From positions 17,984 to 59,683 of the forward strand of contig PKXY01000010.1 of NCBI GenBank assembly GCA_003132505.1: a DNA stretch of 41,700 nucleotides, read 5' to 3'. The DNA is from Solirubrobacterales bacterium (lineage in GTDB: Bacteria > Actinomycetota > Thermoleophilia > Solirubrobacterales > Solirubrobacteraceae). This document shows, piece after piece, positions 28,800-41,115 of the stretch (position 1 is the stretch's first letter; the number at the start of each line of letters is the position of its first letter). Under the pieces are notes generated by a model. The model did no database searches. It saw only the letters and a program-made list of their open reading frames with translations, and was not told the DNA's origin. Both the position numbers and the translations under genes were made by a program.

Positions 28800-30728
28800 A
28801 TGGAATCAGCCGCTCTCCCAGTGAACAGAAGCAAGGGCGCTGCACCGTCGTTTTTGGGGCAATTGCTGGGGTTCAACGTGATCTGGGCGGTCGCCTTCGC
28901 GATCGTCGGCTACATCGTCGCGCACTGGCTCGGCGGCAAGATCGGCGCGAACATCGCGGCCGAGCAGAACCCCGGCGGCACCGACCAGGACGACATCGCG
29001 ATCCTGCTCGGCCTGTTCGGCTCGATCATCGGCTGGATGCTCGGACTCGGCTTCTTCAACTACCCGCTCAAGCGGATGCTCGGTCGCGCGCCGTCATTGC
29101 ACGAGGGCGTGGACTCCAGCACGTGGCGCTACTTCCGCCTCTGCACCGACCACAAGGTGGTCGCGATGCAGTACCTCGTCGCCACCCTCTTCTTCTTCTT
29201 CGTCGCCGGGCTGAACGCGATGTTCATCCGCACCGAGCTGACGAGTTCAAACGCAACGCTCTTCCCCGCCGGTAACTACCTGACGCTCGTCGGCCTGCAC
29301 GGCACGATGATGCTGACGATGATGTCGGCCGGCGTTATCGGTCCGCTCGGCAACTGGCTCGTCCCGATCATGATCGGCTCGCGACGCATGGCGTTTCCGC
29401 GGATCGAGTCGCTGACGATGTGGCTCACCGTGCTGGCCGGCTTCGTCCTGCTCTCGGCGACGCTGCTCGGCGGCTTCCCGACCGGCTGGACCGGTTACGC
29501 GCCGCTCGCCGACCAGGCGCGCGCCGGCATCGACTCTTACCTCGTGTCGTTCCTGCTGATCGGGATCGCGCTGGTGCTCGTCGGCATCAACATCCTCGTG
29601 ACCGTCGTCACGTTGCGCGCCCCGGGCATGACCTGGAACCGCCTGCCGATCTTCGTCTGGGCGATGGTCACGACCTCGATCCTGGCCGTGCTCGCGGCGC
29701 CGGTCCTTGCCGCCGCGCTCTACATGGTGATGTCCGACCGCTCGATCGAGAGTACGTTCTTCATATCGAGCTCCGGCGGTAGCCCGCTGCTGTGGGATGA
29801 GCTGTTCTGGTTCTTCGGCCATCCCGAGGTCTACATCCTCGCCCTACCCGGCTTCGGCATCGTGCTCGAGATCCTGCCGGTCTTTGCGCGCAAGCCGTTG
29901 TGGGGTTACCGCATGGCGGTTGCCGGCATGTTCGGCGTGGCGCTGATGAGCTTCATGGTCTGGCAGCACCACCTCTTCATGAGTGGCATCAACGCGAACC
30001 TGCGGCCGTTCTACATGTTCACAACGGAACTGATCTCAATCCCCACCGGGCTGATCTTCCTCAACGGCTTCGGCACGCTGTGGAAGGCGAAGATCCGCTT
30101 CACCGTGCCGATGCTCTTCTGCCTCGCGTTCTTCTTCAACTTCCTGATCGGCGGCCTCTCCGGGGTCTTCCTCTCGGACGTCACGAGCGACGTCGTAACG
30201 CACGGCAGCTTCTTTGTGATGGCCCATTTCCACTACACGATCATGGGCGGTCTGGTGTTTGCGCTGATGGGCGGGATCTACTACTGGCTGCCGAAGATGA
30301 CCGGCTACACCATCAATCAGGCGCTCGGGAAGCTCCACTTCTGGACGATGTTCATCTTCTTCAACCTGACGTTCTTCCCGCTCTTCGCCGCCGGGATGCT
30401 CGGCATGCCGCGGCGCGTCTCGAGCTACAACGCGAGCCTCCACACTCTGAACGTGTTCGTCTCGATCATGGCCTTCTGCCTCGGCCTGTCGATGCTCATC
30501 TTCCTCGGCAACCTCGTCTGGTCGCTCGTCCTCAAGCGTGAGCGCGCCAGTGACAACCCGTGGCACTCGAAGTCGCTGGAGTGGCAGATCCCGACGCCCG
30601 TACCGTCCTACAACTTCGAGCAGATTCCCACGATCACGGGCGATCCCTACGGCTACGGGTTGCCAGAGGCCCCGGTGGTGGACTTTGGTAGACGCGGAGC
30701 CGTCGCGGCGGGGGAGGCGGGGGCATGA
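28800..30728 (+). CDS. coxA: Cytochrome c oxidase subunit I with N-terminal extension
   Basis: Catalytic heme-copper subunit that reduces oxygen and pumps protons. The 642-residue protein has all metal ligands: H167 (in LVGLHGTMM) and H478 for the low-spin heme, H476 (in MAHFHYT) for the high-spin heme, and CuB ligands H341, H390 and H391 (FFGHPEVY and WQHHLFM). Y345 in GHPEVY is the tyrosine that crosslinks to the CuB histidine, the mark of A-type enzymes. About 110 extra residues at the N-terminus carry two additional hydrophobic helices before the usual first helix (WRYFRLCTDHKVVAMQYLVA). It starts two bases after coxB and its stop overlaps coxC. Confidence 0.96.
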   Translation: MESAALPVNRSKGAAPSFLGQLLGFNVIWAVAFAIVGYIVAHWLGGKIGANIAAEQNPGGTDQDDIAILLGLFGSIIGWMLGLGFFNYPLKRMLGRAPSLHEGVDSSTWRYFRLCTDHKVVAMQYLVATLFFFFVAGLNAMFIRTELTSSNATLFPAGNYLTLVGLHGTMMLTMMSAGVIGPLGNWLVPIMIGSRRMAFPRIESLTMWLTVLAGFVLLSATLLGGFPTGWTGYAPLADQARAGIDSYLVSFLLIGIALVLVGINILVTVVTLRAPGMTWNRLPIFVWAMVTTSILAVLAAPVLAAALYMVMSDRSIESTFFISSSGGSPLLWDELFWFFGHPEVYILALPGFGIVLEILPVFARKPLWGYRMAVAGMFGVALMSFMVWQHHLFMSGINANLRPFYMFTTELISIPTGLIFLNGFGTLWKAKIRFTVPMLFCLAFFFNFLIGGLSGVFLSDVTSDVVTHGSFFVMAHFHYTIMGGLVFALMGGIYYWLPKMTGYTINQALGKLHFWTMFIFFNLTFFPLFAAGMLGMPRRVSSYNASLHTLNVFVSIMAFCLGLSMLIFLGNLVWSLVLKRERASDNPWHSKSLEWQIPTPVPSYNFEQIPTITGDPYGYGLPEAPVVDFGRRGAVAAGEAGA

Positions 30729-31345
30729 GCGCGCACGATGGCGTCGTGATCGAGCCCGAAGGTCCCGAGACACTCGGCGCCAACATCAGCGTTGGGGCGC
30801 GCCTTTGGGCCAGCGCCGTCGCGTTCTTCTTCATGGCGTTCGTGTTCGCGTTCTTCTACCTGCGGGCACTCAATACGGCGCACTCGTTCCGTGAGCCGCA
30901 CGTCACGCCGCCGATCGGCTGGGGCGTTGCGATCCTCGCCTGCGTGCTCGGCTCGAGCGTGATCTTCACGCTTGGGCGCACCCGCCTCGGCGACGGCACC
31001 GACAGCCAGTGGCGTCTGGCTTCGCTCGCCTCGCTCGTGCTCGCGCTCGCCGTCGTCGCGTTGCAGATCATCGAGTACTACAACCTCTCGTTCGGCGCGA
31101 GCGATGGTGGACTCGCGAGCGTCTTCTTGGGCTTCACCGCGACCTTCGGCCTCTTCTGGCTCGGCGCCGTTTACTGGATCGAGACGATCTGGGCACAGTC
31201 GCTGCGCGGTGAGCGCGCGGGGGAGAGTGACATCGCGAACACGTCCGGCCTGCTGCGACCGAGCGCCGACGGCTGCGTCGTCTACCTTTACACGTTGGGC
31301 ATTGTCGAGATCTTCGCGTTCGTCCTTCTCTACCTGGTCAAATGA
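30725..31345 (+). CDS. coxC: Cytochrome c oxidase subunit III
   Basis: A 206-residue membrane subunit with five hydrophobic helices that supports proton uptake and stability of the oxidase. The pattern ANISVGARLWASAVAFFFMAFVFAFFYLRAL, the central IIEYYNLSFGASDGGLASVF (matching the family's conserved Glu-containing helix) and the C-terminal VVYLYTLGIVEIFAFVLLYLVK fit the short five-helix form. Its ATG overlaps the coxA stop and its stop overlaps the next start, so translation is coupled. Confidence 0.9.
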   Translation: MSAHDGVVIEPEGPETLGANISVGARLWASAVAFFFMAFVFAFFYLRALNTAHSFREPHVTPPIGWGVAILACVLGSSVIFTLGRTRLGDGTDSQWRLASLASLVLALAVVALQIIEYYNLSFGASDGGLASVFLGFTATFGLFWLGAVYWIETIWAQSLRGERAGESDIANTSGLLRPSADGCVVYLYTLGIVEIFAFVLLYLVK

Positions 31346-31545
31346 GCGCGCTGCTTCAGTTAGCCGACTTCGGCACCGACTACACCGGCATCGGCTGGCT
31401 GACACTCGTGTTCCCGCTCGCGCTGCTGTTCACGGTCGTCGCCTGGTGGAACTTGACCTACCGGCGTGGGCGGCGCCGGCGCGAGGCCGCACAATCGCCG
31501 ATCGCACGCTCGGGCGCTGAGGAGTCGAAGGTCACCGACTCGTAA
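31342..31545 (+). CDS. Small single-helix membrane protein in the oxidase operon
   Basis: A 67-residue protein with one hydrophobic helix (GWLTLVFPLALLFTVVAWW) followed by a very basic stretch (YRRGRRRREAA) and a polar tail. It overlaps coxC by four bases and runs directly into the ctaG start (TAATG). Size and place suggest an accessory subunit like the small fourth subunits of other bacterial oxidases, but no sequence family is recognised. Confidence 0.72.
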   Translation: MSALLQLADFGTDYTGIGWLTLVFPLALLFTVVAWWNLTYRRGRRRREAAQSPIARSGAEESKVTDS

Positions 31546-32498
31546 TGCCGGCCGCGGTAGATCTGCCGCTAGCCCTCATATCGCTATTCGGGGCGCTGCA
31601 CGTGCTCGGCGAGCAGCGCGCGACGCGACTCCTGGGGCGACGGCGCAGCCGCCAGGAGCGCTGGCGTGCGGCATCGTTCTACGCCGGCCTCCTCGTGATC
31701 CTCGTCGCGCTCGCCTCGCCGATCGACTCGCTGTCGGAGAAGCTGTTCTGGGTCCACATGATCCAGCACGTGTTGCTGCTGTCGGTCGCGGCACCGCTGA
31801 TCGTGCTCGGCGCCCCCTGGATGTCGATCTGGCGGCCGTTGCCGTTGGGGCTGCGGCGTACGCTCGCAAAGACGATCTCGCGCTCGCGATGGTGCGCGCC
31901 GCTCCGCGCACTCCGAGTGCTCGCACGCCCGATCCCCGCATGGATCGCGTTCAGCGTCGACCTGGTGCTTTGGCACATCCCGTACTTCTATGACGCCGCG
32001 GTCGCAGACCGTGCGATCCATGACCTCGAGCACACGACCTTCCTCGTCTTCGGGATCCTGCTCTGGGCGCAGGTGATCGACTCGCCGCCGCTGCGGGCAC
32101 GGCTCAGCCAGATCCATCGCGTCTACTACGTGGTCGCCGCGTCGGTCGTTGGTTGGGTGATCGCGCTCGTGCTGGTCTTCGCGACCTCGCCGCTCTATCC
32201 GCGCTACGCCCACCTGGCTCACCGTCCTGGCGGGATCTCGGCGCTCACCGACCAGCAGCTTGCCGGCGGCATCATGCTCGTCCCGGGCTCGCTCGCGATG
32301 ACGATGTTCGTCTTCTTCCAGATCTATCGCTGGCTGGGAGCCGACGAGCGGGACGACAAGCTGCGTCTCAGCCGCGATCGGAGGCCTTCACCGCCGCCGA
32401 GCCCTGCTGGCGGTCCGAACGGCTCAAACGGAGCCGTTGCCGGCGACACCGGGCGCGAATCAGTGGTAGCCGGACTCGGCGCCGGCAGAGAAGCCTGA
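31545..32498 (+). CDS. ctaG: CtaG-type oxidase assembly protein (caa3_CtaG family)
   Basis: A 317-residue polytopic membrane protein of the caa3 oxidase assembly family, thought to help insert copper into the oxidase. Visible hallmarks are SPIDSLSEKLFWVHMIQHVL, the histidine-containing WHIPYFYDAAVADRAIHDLE followed by HTTFLVFGILLWAQVID, and a final LAGGIMLVPGSLAMTMFVFF helix. About seven hydrophobic helices are seen. The last 60 residues are a polar Pro/Gly/Ser-rich tail without homology. It closes the oxidase operon, starting at the stop of the small membrane gene. Confidence 0.92.
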   Translation: MPAAVDLPLALISLFGALHVLGEQRATRLLGRRRSRQERWRAASFYAGLLVILVALASPIDSLSEKLFWVHMIQHVLLLSVAAPLIVLGAPWMSIWRPLPLGLRRTLAKTISRSRWCAPLRALRVLARPIPAWIAFSVDLVLWHIPYFYDAAVADRAIHDLEHTTFLVFGILLWAQVIDSPPLRARLSQIHRVYYVVAASVVGWVIALVLVFATSPLYPRYAHLAHRPGGISALTDQQLAGGIMLVPGSLAMTMFVFFQIYRWLGADERDDKLRLSRDRRPSPPPSPAGGPNGSNGAVAGDTGRESVVAGLGAGREA

Positions 32499-32564
32499 CG
32501 CGGGCCGTAGCGCTGCCGGCGCACCGCGTCTTCGGCAAGGAGGGCTCCAGATGGCGCGGCCGGG

Positions 32565-32570
32565 TATCGT
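32565..32570 (+). promoter_or_regulatory. -10 element for the DksA/TraR-like gene
   Basis: TATCGT, eight bases before the ATG at 32579. Confidence 0.38.
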
Positions 32571-32578
32571 TGCCGGCA

Positions 32579-32905
32579 ATGGACGACGCGCGCGCGACGG
32601 ATCTCCTGGGCAACGCGCGCGCGGATGCCGAAGCGGCTTTGCGGCGGCTGCGCAGCGAGCAGGGGAGAGCGGATGACGATCAGACCGACTCCTCGGCAGA
32701 GGCTGAGGATCTCGTCGTGACGGGGACCGACGAGGCGCTCGAGGACCTGCTCGTTCGCCGGCTCGAGGCGATCGAGCGTGCTCAGGCGCGGCTCAGTCAG
32801 GGCACCTACGGCCGCTCGGTCCAAAGCGGCGAGCCGATTCCCGACGGCCGGCTCGAGGTCGAGCCATGGGCCGAGCTGACGGTCGAGGAGCGCCCGAGCG
32901 GCTGA
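32579..32905 (+). CDS. DksA/TraR-like protein lacking all zinc-finger cysteines
   Basis: A 108-residue protein with the DksA/TraR layout: an N-terminal helical, acidic region (residues 1-65) and a C-terminal segment LEAIERAQARLSQGTYGRSV then QSGEPIPDGRLEVEPWAELT. In the family GTYG is followed by C-x2-C and the chain ends with a second C-x2-C; here all four positions are other residues (Ser, Ser, and non-Cys in LTVEE), and the protein has no cysteine at all. It therefore cannot form the usual zinc finger but may keep the fold. DksA proteins act on RNA polymerase; whether this one does is unknown. A -10-like TATCGT eight bases before the ATG supports the start. Confidence 0.75.
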   Translation: MDDARATDLLGNARADAEAALRRLRSEQGRADDDQTDSSAEAEDLVVTGTDEALEDLLVRRLEAIERAQARLSQGTYGRSVQSGEPIPDGRLEVEPWAELTVEERPSG

Positions 32906-33060
32906 CGTCGTCGTGCCGCGGGCCTTTCAGCCAGCCCGAAGCGCCTCGAGCCGGTTCAAATTGCAAGTCGAAGCCCCCGTGCTCAGCGCTCACGCTCAAC
33001 GGGTCTACAGCCGACATTGTTTATATCTACAACTCGCAAATTGAGCCCGTTCAGCAGTCT

Positions 33061-35736
<2,676 letters not shown>

Positions 35737-35737
35737 C

Positions 35738-37804
<2,067 letters not shown>

Positions 37805-37824
37805 CTCCGGAGCATCGACCGGCC

Positions 37825-38586
37825 CTACTGCCAGGCCGCTGGACGCCGTGCGGCGAGCGTGGCGGCGGCGCTCACGGCGGCGACGAGCCCGGCGGCGAGC
37901 GCAAGCGCCGCGACTGCGCTGACCCCGACAACCAGCAGCGCGCCAACGATGGCGCCGGTGAGCATCGCCGCGACGGCGAGCAGCCGTCGCACCACGACCG
38001 GGCTGCGAGCGGACTCGTGCCGATCAGCGGCGATGCCGGTGAGCGTCATCGTGAGTACCGTTGTCGTGAGGTCGGGCACTGCGAGCTTACGGACGACGGT
38101 GTTCTGGAGGCCCATCGCGGTGGCCAGCAGCGCTGCGAGCACGTCTCGGGTGGCTTCGCTGAACGGAGTGCCGGTGGCGATCGCCAGTACGAGGGCGGCG
38201 ACCAGCAGCCCCGCTTCGACGCCGACCGCATCGCGCAGCAGGACGCCGCGCCAGCGGTCGGCGGCCAGGATCGCGCGTCCGCCGGCGAATGCTCCGAGCA
38301 GGAAACCGCCCAGCGCGGCAAGCGACGCGCTGAGCGAGAACCCTGGGGCACCGCCGATCGCGAAGCCGACGAACACGATGTTGCCGGTCATGTTGGCGAC
38401 GAAGACCCTGCCCAGCGTGAGGATGCTCACAGCGTCAACAACGCCCGTCAGCACAGTCAGCGCCAGCAGCAGCGCCGGCAACGGCCCGTCCCGTTCGTCG
38501 GCTATCAGCGGCCGCCAAGCGGACGCGCTGCGCGGATCGCCTGTAGCCGTGTCGCGGCTAGAGCTGGGGGACACCACGCCAATCAT
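37825..38586 (-). CDS. YoaK/DUF1275-family membrane protein
   Basis: A 253-residue protein with about six hydrophobic helices. The family pattern is clear: LTGVVDAVSILTLGRVFVAN, MTGNIVFVGFAIGG and GLQNTVVRKLAVPDLTTTVL followed by TMTLTGIAADRHES. DUF1275 proteins are widespread inner-membrane proteins that may be transporters; no substrate is established. The ATG at 38586 is preceded by TTGAGGA, a usable ribosome-binding site. Convergent with acs across a 20-bp gap. Confidence 0.88.
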   Translation of the reverse strand: MIGVVSPSSSRDTATGDPRSASAWRPLIADERDGPLPALLLALTVLTGVVDAVSILTLGRVFVANMTGNIVFVGFAIGGAPGFSLSASLAALGGFLLGAFAGGRAILAADRWRGVLLRDAVGVEAGLLVAALVLAIATGTPFSEATRDVLAALLATAMGLQNTVVRKLAVPDLTTTVLTMTLTGIAADRHESARSPVVVRRLLAVAAMLTGAIVGALLVVGVSAVAALALAAGLVAAVSAAATLAARRPAAWQ

Positions 38587-38682
38587 TCCTCAACGCGGAT
38601 CCGCTACCAAGCGGACGCCCGAGATGGCTGCTGGGAGAGCAGATCACGTCTGAATGCTTCGGGAGATCGCGGGGCTGCTCGG

Positions 38683-38910
38683 TTAGGCAGTCGATCGCAA
38701 ACGCGACCGGACTAGCACGACAAGTCCAAACAGGACCAGCAGGATGAACCCAAACAGCGAGACGACCCAGAGGATCTGAAGCAGGGTGAGGGAAGCTCCA
38801 TGGGCCTTGAGAGCGAGGAGCGCAGTGTCCTGGGAGTCCGCGATCAGCCACACCACCACGGTGGCGAGCAGCAGACCGAGCCAAATCCGCCCGCCTCGGC
38901 TGAGAGCCAT
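38683..38910 (-). CDS. Small two-helix membrane protein
   Basis: A 75-residue protein with two hydrophobic helices (IWLGLLLATVVVWLIA and LLQILWVVSLFGFILLVLFG, continuing LVVLV) separated by a short polar loop, and a basic end (RSRLRSTA). No family recognised. A TAGGAT -10-like element is six bases before the ATG, supporting a real, separately transcribed gene. Confidence 0.65.
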   Translation of the reverse strand: MALSRGGRIWLGLLLATVVVWLIADSQDTALLALKAHGASLTLLQILWVVSLFGFILLVLFGLVVLVRSRLRSTA

Positions 38911-38916
38911 CGGCGG

Positions 38917-38922
38917 ATCCTA
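38917..38922 (-). promoter_or_regulatory. -10 element for the small two-helix protein gene
   Basis: TAGGAT on the minus strand, six bases before the ATG at 38910. Confidence 0.4.
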
Positions 38923-38994
38923 GTGCGCTTCGCTACTAGTTTCAAACTGACCGAATGTGAGGAGCATGACCGCGGCGCTGGTGCCAGTGGCGGT

Positions 38995-39222
38995 TCAGCG
39001 CTTGGCTCTGGGGCCAGTCGGCGAAGCGGGGACAGGCCGTGGGCAGAACAGCGGCATCAGGTTGTAGCGCGTCAGCGCGTGCTCGTTAGGCACCACAGAC
39101 TGGCGGCAGTAGAGATGTCCGGGCTTGTCGGGAGAACCGGCCCTAGCTGCAAGGCCGAGCCCGACTCCTAGTCCGGCAGCTAGTGCGACGATGACGACGG
39201 CACAGGCTGCCCGACGTGTCAC
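38995..39222 (-). CDS. Small exported or anchored protein with two cysteines
   Basis: A 75-residue protein. The N-terminus is a signal or anchor (MTRRAACAVVIVALAAGLGV). The rest is short and polar, with HLYCRQSVVPNEHALTRYN and LMPLFCPRP, where two cysteines could form a disulfide outside the cell. It starts at GTG 39222 with a TACAGT seven bases before. No family recognised. One copy of the 15-bp repeat lies 27 bases upstream. Confidence 0.55.
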   Translation of the reverse strand: MTRRAACAVVIVALAAGLGVGLGLAARAGSPDKPGHLYCRQSVVPNEHALTRYNLMPLFCPRPVPASPTGPRAKR

Positions 39223-39229
39223 GCAGGGA

Positions 39230-39235
39230 ACTGTA
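39230..39235 (-). promoter_or_regulatory. -10 element for the small two-cysteine protein gene
   Basis: TACAGT on the minus strand, seven bases before GTG 39222. The 15-bp repeat copy at 39249-39263 then falls around where a -35 region would be. Confidence 0.35.
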
Positions 39236-39248
39236 GCGCCGCCCGACG

Positions 39249-39263
39249 GCTCGATAACCTAGC
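39249..39263 (-). repeat. 15-bp repeat GCTAGGTTATCGAGC, copy 1
   Basis: Exact copy of a motif that occurs three times between 39.2 and 40.5 kb. On the minus strand it reads GCTAGGTTATCGAGC and includes TAGGTT. It sits six bases past the stop of the PH/GRAM-like gene and 27 bases before the GTG at 39222. Confidence 0.9.
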
Positions 39264-39269
39264 CAGCGA

Positions 39270-39665
39270 TCAAGCTGGGGAGGCATCCGGCTCGTGGGCG
39301 AGCTGGATCATGCGGTTGAGGTACTCGACTGTCTCAGCGATCGGCCTGAGCACGAACAGCACTGACGGCTGGTCGGCGAGGACGAGCCTGATGCGGTGTC
39401 GAAACGCGCCGGCCTTGTAAGGGCGCCATGTCGGGTTCACCGGCTCGACGCGCGTGCAGCTCGGTAGCGGGTAGCTGCGCGGGCTTCGGTCCGACTTGCG
39501 GTTGCGCGATGTGTCCGGCTGGAAGAGCAGGCGCTTATTCGTCAGGTAGAGAACCCCGACTGGTTCGGCGGGTCGGTTCGGCGGGTCAGGCGTGCGGAGC
39601 GCGACCTTCTGCCAGGCGACCGCCTCGCCAGGTTGAAGTTCTGGATCGGGACGCTTGCGCGGCAC
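39270..39665 (-). CDS. PH/GRAM-like domain protein
   Basis: A 131-residue cytoplasmic protein. GVLYLTNKRLLFQPDTSRNR is the strand pair typical of bacterial PH and GRAM-like domains (x-G-x-L-x-L-T-x-x-R-L-x-F-x-P), and PGEAVAWQKVALR upstream and HRIRLVLADQPSVLFVLRPI downstream fit the same beta-sandwich, ending in a helix (ETVEYLNRMIQLAHE). Such domains bind lipids or proteins; the ligand is unknown. It starts at GTG 39665, eight bases after the TAGGTT of repeat copy 2, which makes a leaderless transcript likely. The gene is bracketed exactly by repeat copies 1 and 2. Confidence 0.65.
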   Translation of the reverse strand: MPRKRPDPELQPGEAVAWQKVALRTPDPPNRPAEPVGVLYLTNKRLLFQPDTSRNRKSDRSPRSYPLPSCTRVEPVNPTWRPYKAGAFRHRIRLVLADQPSVLFVLRPIAETVEYLNRMIQLAHEPDASPA

Positions 39666-39666
39666 T

Positions 39667-39681
39667 GCTCGATAACCTAGC
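39667..39681 (-). repeat. 15-bp repeat, copy 2, with -10 of the PH/GRAM-like gene
   Basis: Second exact copy of GCTAGGTTATCGAGC (minus strand), one base before GTG 39665. Its TAGGTT (39674-39679) is eight bases from the start codon, so this copy probably serves as the -10 region. Confidence 0.9.
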
Positions 39682-39987
39682 GTCCGCCGCGCCCCCGGGG
39701 GTTTGGAAGGTGCCCATTCGCATCAGGGGGCCAAGCCGGCGCGGAGGCTATGTTCGGTGACTAGTCGGTCGGGTTGAGCGTCTCGCCCAGCCCCAGCGCA
39801 GCGTGATCGCAGACAGCAGTCGCCCGACCGTCGGAGCGGCCCAAGCCCAACAACCCTCGCTCTCAGGAGGGGCCTAGTTGGTGGCCAAGCCGGCACAGCC
39901 GGCGCGCGGCGGCCCCATCTCCGGTGACGTGGCTGTCGCTACCGTACGAAAGCAGCGGTCCAGCGACTGGCGAGGGCTGCGAGGCGG
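39682..39987. other. Intergenic region, no gene seen
   Basis: About 300 bases between repeat copy 2 and the end of the 160-residue orphan gene. No convincing frame, tRNA or riboswitch. CCAAGCCGGC occurs twice (near 39733 and 39892) and several short GC-rich inverted repeats could fold, but none is distinctive. Confidence 0.45.
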
Positions 39988-40470
39988 TTAGGGCTTTGAC
40001 GCGTCGGTGTTCCACAGGGCGAGGCCACCGCCAGGCTTACAAACCAGCATGAATCCCGGACCGTGTGCCTCCCAGTTCTCATAGTTCGGGTCCGGACCCG
40101 CGCTTAGCACGCGGCCGCTGCTGAATTCGACACGCAGGGTGGATTCTTGGGCGTCGGCTGTGGCGACCGTGATTTCGTCGTGGCGGAGGGCCAGTAGCAC
40201 GGAAAGGTCTTCCCATGACTGGCTCTGGGGGTCCAGCGGCACGCTTCCTAGTTCGGGGTCGCGAAGTTGGAAAGACCCCTCAAACCTGATCTGCGAGCTG
40301 ACACCTGCTTCACCGTAGGCAACGATGTCGATCAGGCCGGCGAAGGTGATGAGCGAGACGTGGAAGCCAACAATCGGCAGGTTCGACGGTGCGCTCTCCG
40401 AGAGCTTCATCCCCGACGCCTCAACCACGGCCGCGCTCAGGGGGCCGAACGGGGGCAGTTCGACGCTCAT
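39988..40470 (-). CDS. Orphan 160-residue protein
   Basis: Function unknown. The N-terminal part is beta-rich (PIVGFHVSLITFAGLIDIVA), followed by EDLSVLLALRHDEITVATAD and a C-terminal block LRVEFSSGRVLSAGPDPNYE then NWEAHGPGFMLVCKPGGGLA and LWNT. The YExW...G...V.C.PGG...W pattern recalls small actinobacterial proteins grouped as DUF6188-like; I cannot confirm this. There is no signal peptide or membrane helix. ATG 40470 is the best start; TAGGTT of repeat copy 3 lies 23 bases upstream, giving a leader of about 15 bases. Confidence 0.6.
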   Translation of the reverse strand: MSVELPPFGPLSAAVVEASGMKLSESAPSNLPIVGFHVSLITFAGLIDIVAYGEAGVSSQIRFEGSFQLRDPELGSVPLDPQSQSWEDLSVLLALRHDEITVATADAQESTLRVEFSSGRVLSAGPDPNYENWEAHGPGFMLVCKPGGGLALWNTDASKP

Positions 40471-40486
40471 CGGGCGCTTTCACAAT

Positions 40487-40501
40487 GCTCGATAACCTAG
40501 C
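40487..40501 (-). repeat. 15-bp repeat, copy 3
   Basis: Third exact copy of GCTAGGTTATCGAGC (minus strand), 16 bases before the ATG at 40470. Copies 2 and 3 also share the base that follows on the minus strand (A), making 16 identical bases. Confidence 0.9.
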
Positions 40502-40540
40502 TTATGTTGACCGGATCGCTTTTTGGCGCTGCCGGCCGGG

Positions 40541-40939
40541 TTAGGTGATCCAGCCGTTGGCGGTCAGGTGGAGCTTCTCGACGTCCGGCGCGCCGTTGGA
40601 GGCGGTGGTCGTGACCGTGAGGCGCGTGAACTTGCCGTGCTGGACACGGGATGCGTGGACGTTGACGTTGAGCGTCGTCGTGGCGCCCATGCCCGAGGCC
40701 ACCGCGTCCCCGGAGCCCTTTGCGGCGGACTTCGTCCACGACGACCAGGTCAGCGTCAGGGTGCCGCCGTAGGCCTCCGCCAGGTCGATCGTCCGCGGAC
40801 GAACCTTGTACACGGATACGCCCTTGCTGTTTACGGTCGCCCAGATCGTAGGCAGGCCGCTCGCCTCGGCCGGAGCGGCAATCCAGGCTGTGAGCGCGAG
40901 CAAGATCGCGACTATCAGGGCAGTTCGTAGCTTCCCCAC
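40541..40939 (-). CDS. Secreted protein of unknown function
   Basis: A 132-residue protein with a clear signal peptide (LRTALIVAILLALTAWIAAPAEA). The mature part, VRPRTIDLAEAYGGTLTLTW then SSWTKSAAKGSG and VQHGKFTRLTVTTTAS, resembles a family of small secreted actinobacterial proteins with the pattern RP..I.L...G...L.WssW...A.G.G. This resemblance is from memory and unconfirmed; the cysteine often found near the middle of that family is absent here. GTG 40939 has a good ribosome-binding site (GGGGAGG, four bases before), unlike most starts in this region. Confidence 0.65.
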   Translation of the reverse strand: MGKLRTALIVAILLALTAWIAAPAEASGLPTIWATVNSKGVSVYKVRPRTIDLAEAYGGTLTLTWSSWTKSAAKGSGDAVASGMGATTTLNVNVHASRVQHGKFTRLTVTTTASNGAPDVEKLHLTANGWIT

Positions 40940-41115
40940 CGTGCCTCCCCGTTTGCGCCGATTTCGGCGAGGCTAGCACGCTGTTCGCGGGCTCAGCGGC
41001 CGCCGATGGCACCAGGCCACGCAGACCCTGGCGACCCCGCGTCGCATGTCTATGCTCAGTAGAGCACGCCGGCGCTCGGCCGGTCGACGATGACTGCGAT
41101 CCGTTGGGAGAAAGA

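Noticed and set aside
32875..32975. tRNA-like words (GCCCGAGCGGCTGA and GGTTCAAATT)
   Set aside because: The bases after the T-loop do not pair with those before it, no acceptor stem forms, and the first part is the 3' end of the DksA-like gene.
33017..33045. AT-rich stretch with TATATC before the histidine kinase as a promoter
   Set aside because: No -35 at a proper distance and the kinase start itself is uncertain, so a promoter cannot be placed with confidence.
39249..40560. Integron-type attC sites for the gene-plus-repeat pattern
   Set aside because: The 15-bp motif does not fit the RYYYAAC/GTTRRRY core pair, no imperfect long palindrome surrounds it, and no integrase gene is present.
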